Part shown: positions 12,968-14,946 of the stretch, one piece after another
Numbering within the stretch: position 1 is the first letter of the stretch
Layout: every line of letters starts with the position of its first letter
Source of the DNA: Pseudomonadota bacterium
GTDB taxonomy: Bacteria > Pseudomonadota > Alphaproteobacteria > Rhizobiales > Hyphomicrobiaceae
Length of the DNA stretch: 14,946 nt
Reading direction: 5' to 3'
Assembly: GCA_023412745.1 (NCBI GenBank)
Contig: JAEZBZ010000027.1
Coordinates: forward strand, 1 to 14,946
Program-made: the position numbers and the translations under genes
The notes under the pieces: model-generated
Told to the model about the DNA's origin: nothing
What the model saw: the letters and a program-made list of their open reading frames with translations, nothing else
The model's database searches: none

Positions 12968-14866
12968 TTAGTCTTCCATCACAAGCCTGATGGTATCGGC
13001 GAGTTCCTGGGGGGAGCGGACTTGCTTGACGGCATTCTGGCGAAGCAGGGCGCGATAGGCGTCGTTGAAATTGATCCAGTGCGGGCCGGTGATGACCGCT
13101 GCGCCGTGCTGGATGGCTTCTATGGGGTTATGCCCGCCTTTCGGCACCAGAGATCCGCCGACGAACGCGATCGGCGACAGCGCGTAGAACGTCCCGAGTT
13201 CGCCGAGCGTATCGGCGATATAGACATCGGTGCCGGGCTCCGGCAGTGCGCCGTGCGACCGCTGCGTCACGTTCAGACCGTGCTTGCGCATCAGCTCCGC
13301 GATGGCGTCGCCACGATCGGGATGACGGGGCACGATGATGGTGCAGAACCCGGGATGAGTGGCCGCCACCAGCTTGTGGGCCACGGCGATGATGTCTTCC
13401 TCGCCTTCATGCGTGCTGGCCGCGACGACATGCGGGCGCGATGTCAGTGCCTGCTTCAGCAAGTTGAGAGCATCGGCATCCACGTGCGGTGGAGGCGCGT
13501 CGGCCTTGAGGTCGCCAGCGGTCATGACGCGGCGCGCGCCGAGGTCCGCGAAGCGCCGCGACAGCAGCTCATTCTGTGCCAGCACGACATTGAAGCGATT
13601 GAAGATCGCCCGCGCCGACGACGGCGAGCGACGCCAGCGGTTGAACGAGCGCGGAGAAACGCGCGCGTTGACCAGCGCCAGCGGGATATCGCGGCTTGCG
13701 GCTTCAAACAGCAGATTCGGCCAGATCTCGGATTCGGTGAAAATGCCGATGTCCGGTTTCCAGTGATCGAGGAAGCGGCCGACGAATTCCGGCACGTCGA
13801 GCGGAAGGTATTGATGGATGTCCTGCGGGCCGAGCCGGCGCGCGGCGACCTCGGCCGAGGTGACGGTGCCGGTGGTCAGCAGGAAGCGGATATCCGGGCG
13901 CTGTTCCCTCAGTGCCGGCAGCAGCGGCAGCACCGCGTTGCTCTCGCCGACGCTGGCTGCATGCACCCAGGCAAGACAGCCATCGGGGCGCGGGATCAGA
14001 GGTTGTCCGAGCCGCTCGTTGCGGCGTGAGGTGTCTTCCTTGCCGCGCTTCGCGCGCGACCTCAGCAGCAGCGGCGCGGCCGGTTTGGCGAGGCGCGCGA
14101 TTGTGCGATATGCGCGCAGCGAAACTCCGGGTTCTGCCGGCGGCGCGTTTGGATCGCGGCTCGGCGGCGTCGCGCGCCTGGGATCGGCGCCGGCCAGCTC
14201 GTAGGCCCGCGCCGTGACGCGGTTCAGTTCATCCTGGATTGCAATACGGGCGCGTTCCTGTTCGTCCTCATCTGCATCGCGGGCAACGAGGATCGGACCG
14301 CCTGCCACCACCGCAAGTTTGTTGAACGGCAGGTTCAGCGTCATCCGGCTCCAGGTATCGAAGGACTTATAGCGCCGGGTTGCGACGGCGACGGGCATCA
14401 CAGGCCGGCCGGACATCCGCGCCAGCGTGACGATACCGGTTCCGGCGACGCGCGCGGGGCCTGGCGGAATGTCGGCTGTCATCGCCACGCCGTCGCCGCC
14501 GGCCAGCGTGCGCACCGCCTCGCGCAGCGCTTGCGCGCCTCCGCGATCGCGCTGGCGGCCCCCGGCACCTGCGCCGCGGATCATCGGCATGTCGAAATAT
14601 TCGAGCACCTGGCCGATCAGTTCGGCATCGCCGTGCCGTGCGACCATGCTACGCACGCGCGTGCGGCCGCGATCGACCGCGGGCAGCATCATGAACTGCC
14701 CGTGCCACATGGCCAGGATGAAGGGATGATTCGCCTTCGCGAACGCGCCAGTATCGGCCGGTTCGCTGACAACACGGGAAGTTTTGTAGACAAATTGGAC
14801 GTAGCGCGCGACAAGGCGGCCGGCAAACCGGTTCAGGCGGGCTTTGTCGAAGGGGAGTCCAGCCAC
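12968..14866 (-). CDS. waaA: DUF374 lysophospholipid-acyltransferase-like domain fused to Kdo transferase WaaA, C-terminus apparently truncated
   Basis: Two domains that are usually separate neighbouring genes are joined here. Residues 1-225 look like the DUF374 (COG2121) acyltransferase family, with MWHGQFMM at 53-60 and MTADIPPGPARVAGTG at 129-144. Residues from about 248 look like 3-deoxy-D-manno-octulosonic acid transferase, the GT-B enzyme that adds Kdo to lipid IVA. There are a membrane-associated basic start (LRAYRTIARL, 250-259), WVHAASVGES (300-309) with Glu308 matching the catalytic base of known WaaA, FTESEIWPN (376-384), and GGSLVPKGGHNPIEA (570-584). The linker (226-247) is rich in Pro, Ala and Arg and has no in-frame ATG, GTG or TTG, so a separate waaA start is not available. 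The frame ends at ED-TAA, about 42 codons short of a plausible full-length end. The start is a GTG at 14866 with a weak site; the frame stays open to the right edge, so the true start may lie outside. Confidence 0.88.
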   Translation of the reverse strand: MAGLPFDKARLNRFAGRLVARYVQFVYKTSRVVSEPADTGAFAKANHPFILAMWHGQFMMLPAVDRGRTRVRSMVARHGDAELIGQVLEYFDMPMIRGAGAGGRQRDRGGAQALREAVRTLAGGDGVAMTADIPPGPARVAGTGIVTLARMSGRPVMPVAVATRRYKSFDTWSRMTLNLPFNKLAVVAGGPILVARDADEDEQERARIAIQDELNRVTARAYELAGADPRRATPPSRDPNAPPAEPGVSLRAYRTIARLAKPAAPLLLRSRAKRGKEDTSRRNERLGQPLIPRPDGCLAWVHAASVGESNAVLPLLPALREQRPDIRFLLTTGTVTSAEVAARRLGPQDIHQYLPLDVPEFVGRFLDHWKPDIGIFTESEIWPNLLFEAASRDIPLALVNARVSPRSFNRWRRSPSSARAIFNRFNVVLAQNELLSRRFADLGARRVMTAGDLKADAPPPHVDADALNLLKQALTSRPHVVAASTHEGEEDIIAVAHKLVAATHPGFCTIIVPRHPDRGDAIAELMRKHGLNVTQRSHGALPEPGTDVYIADTLGELGTFYALSPIAFVGGSLVPKGGHNPIEAIQHGAAVITGPHWINFNDAYRALLRQNAVKQVRSPQELADTIRLVMED

Positions 14867-14946
14867 CGTCTGGCGTGCCTCTGACCTGTGCGGGAGCGAA
14901 CGCGGGAGTCTGTTACACCCCTTGATTGAGGTCTCTATAGCGGATA
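14867..14946. other. Right-edge region upstream of the acyltransferase-WaaA gene
   Basis: These 80 bases contain no complete gene. On the minus strand the frame of the acyltransferase-WaaA gene is open all the way to the edge but has no ATG, GTG or TTG before 14866. A different minus-strand frame ends at a TAA at 14915-14913, after nine or ten codons, and could be the tail of another upstream gene. I cannot identify it, nor place a promoter with confidence. Confidence 0.3.

Noticed and set aside
11977..14029. Two long + strand frames (337 and 355 codons) opposite lpxK and waaA
   Set aside because: They are antisense shadows with composition like the other mirror frames. The opposite strand carries well-supported enzymes over the same span.

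Overview
The window reads as chromosomal DNA from a GC-rich alphaproteobacterium, most likely the Bradyrhizobium/Rhodopseudomonas/Afipia group. This rests on the look of the encoded proteins (fused CysNC, PcaHG, a LpxK/WaaA lipid A locus next to a DUF374 acyltransferase, and a HerA-type ATPase beside a soluble histidine kinase) and was not tested by a database search. I see no tRNA, rRNA, CRISPR array, insertion sequence, integrase or phage gene. The content is mostly housekeeping and metabolic.

Layout. (1) Positions 1-172 hold the last codons of a membrane protein on the + strand, possibly a phosphatidylserine synthase. It converges on a minus-strand mannose-1-phosphate guanylyltransferase/mannose-6-phosphate isomerase gene (194-1636), which has a consensus TATAAT upstream. 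(2) Positions 1789-4679 (minus) hold a histidine kinase followed 17 bp later by a HerA/DUF87 ATPase. (3) Positions 4795-6843 (+) hold a LysE/RhtB-type exporter, then pcaH and pcaG, the two subunits of protocatechuate 3,4-dioxygenase. (4) Positions 6862-9662 (minus) hold cysNC and cysD, for sulfate activation to APS and PAPS; the two genes overlap by 4 bp. (5) Positions 9793-14866 (minus) hold an envelope cluster transcribed toward cysD: a DUF374 acyltransferase fused to the Kdo transferase WaaA, then lpxK, then two tandem paralogous four-helix membrane proteins. The first of those overlaps lpxK by 4 bp.

The envelope cluster is the most unusual part. The acyltransferase and WaaA domains form one continuous reading frame with no usable internal start codon at their junction. 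That frame ends at a TAA that looks premature: the next 42 codons, in the same frame, encode a plausible WaaA C-terminal tail that ends 11 bp inside lpxK. The two membrane proteins downstream of lpxK share conserved motifs and look like an old tandem duplication. Two smaller non-coding signals are a 20-bp perfect palindrome spanning two candidate start codons of the histidine kinase, and a set of overlapping, mutually exclusive hairpins just upstream of pcaHG.
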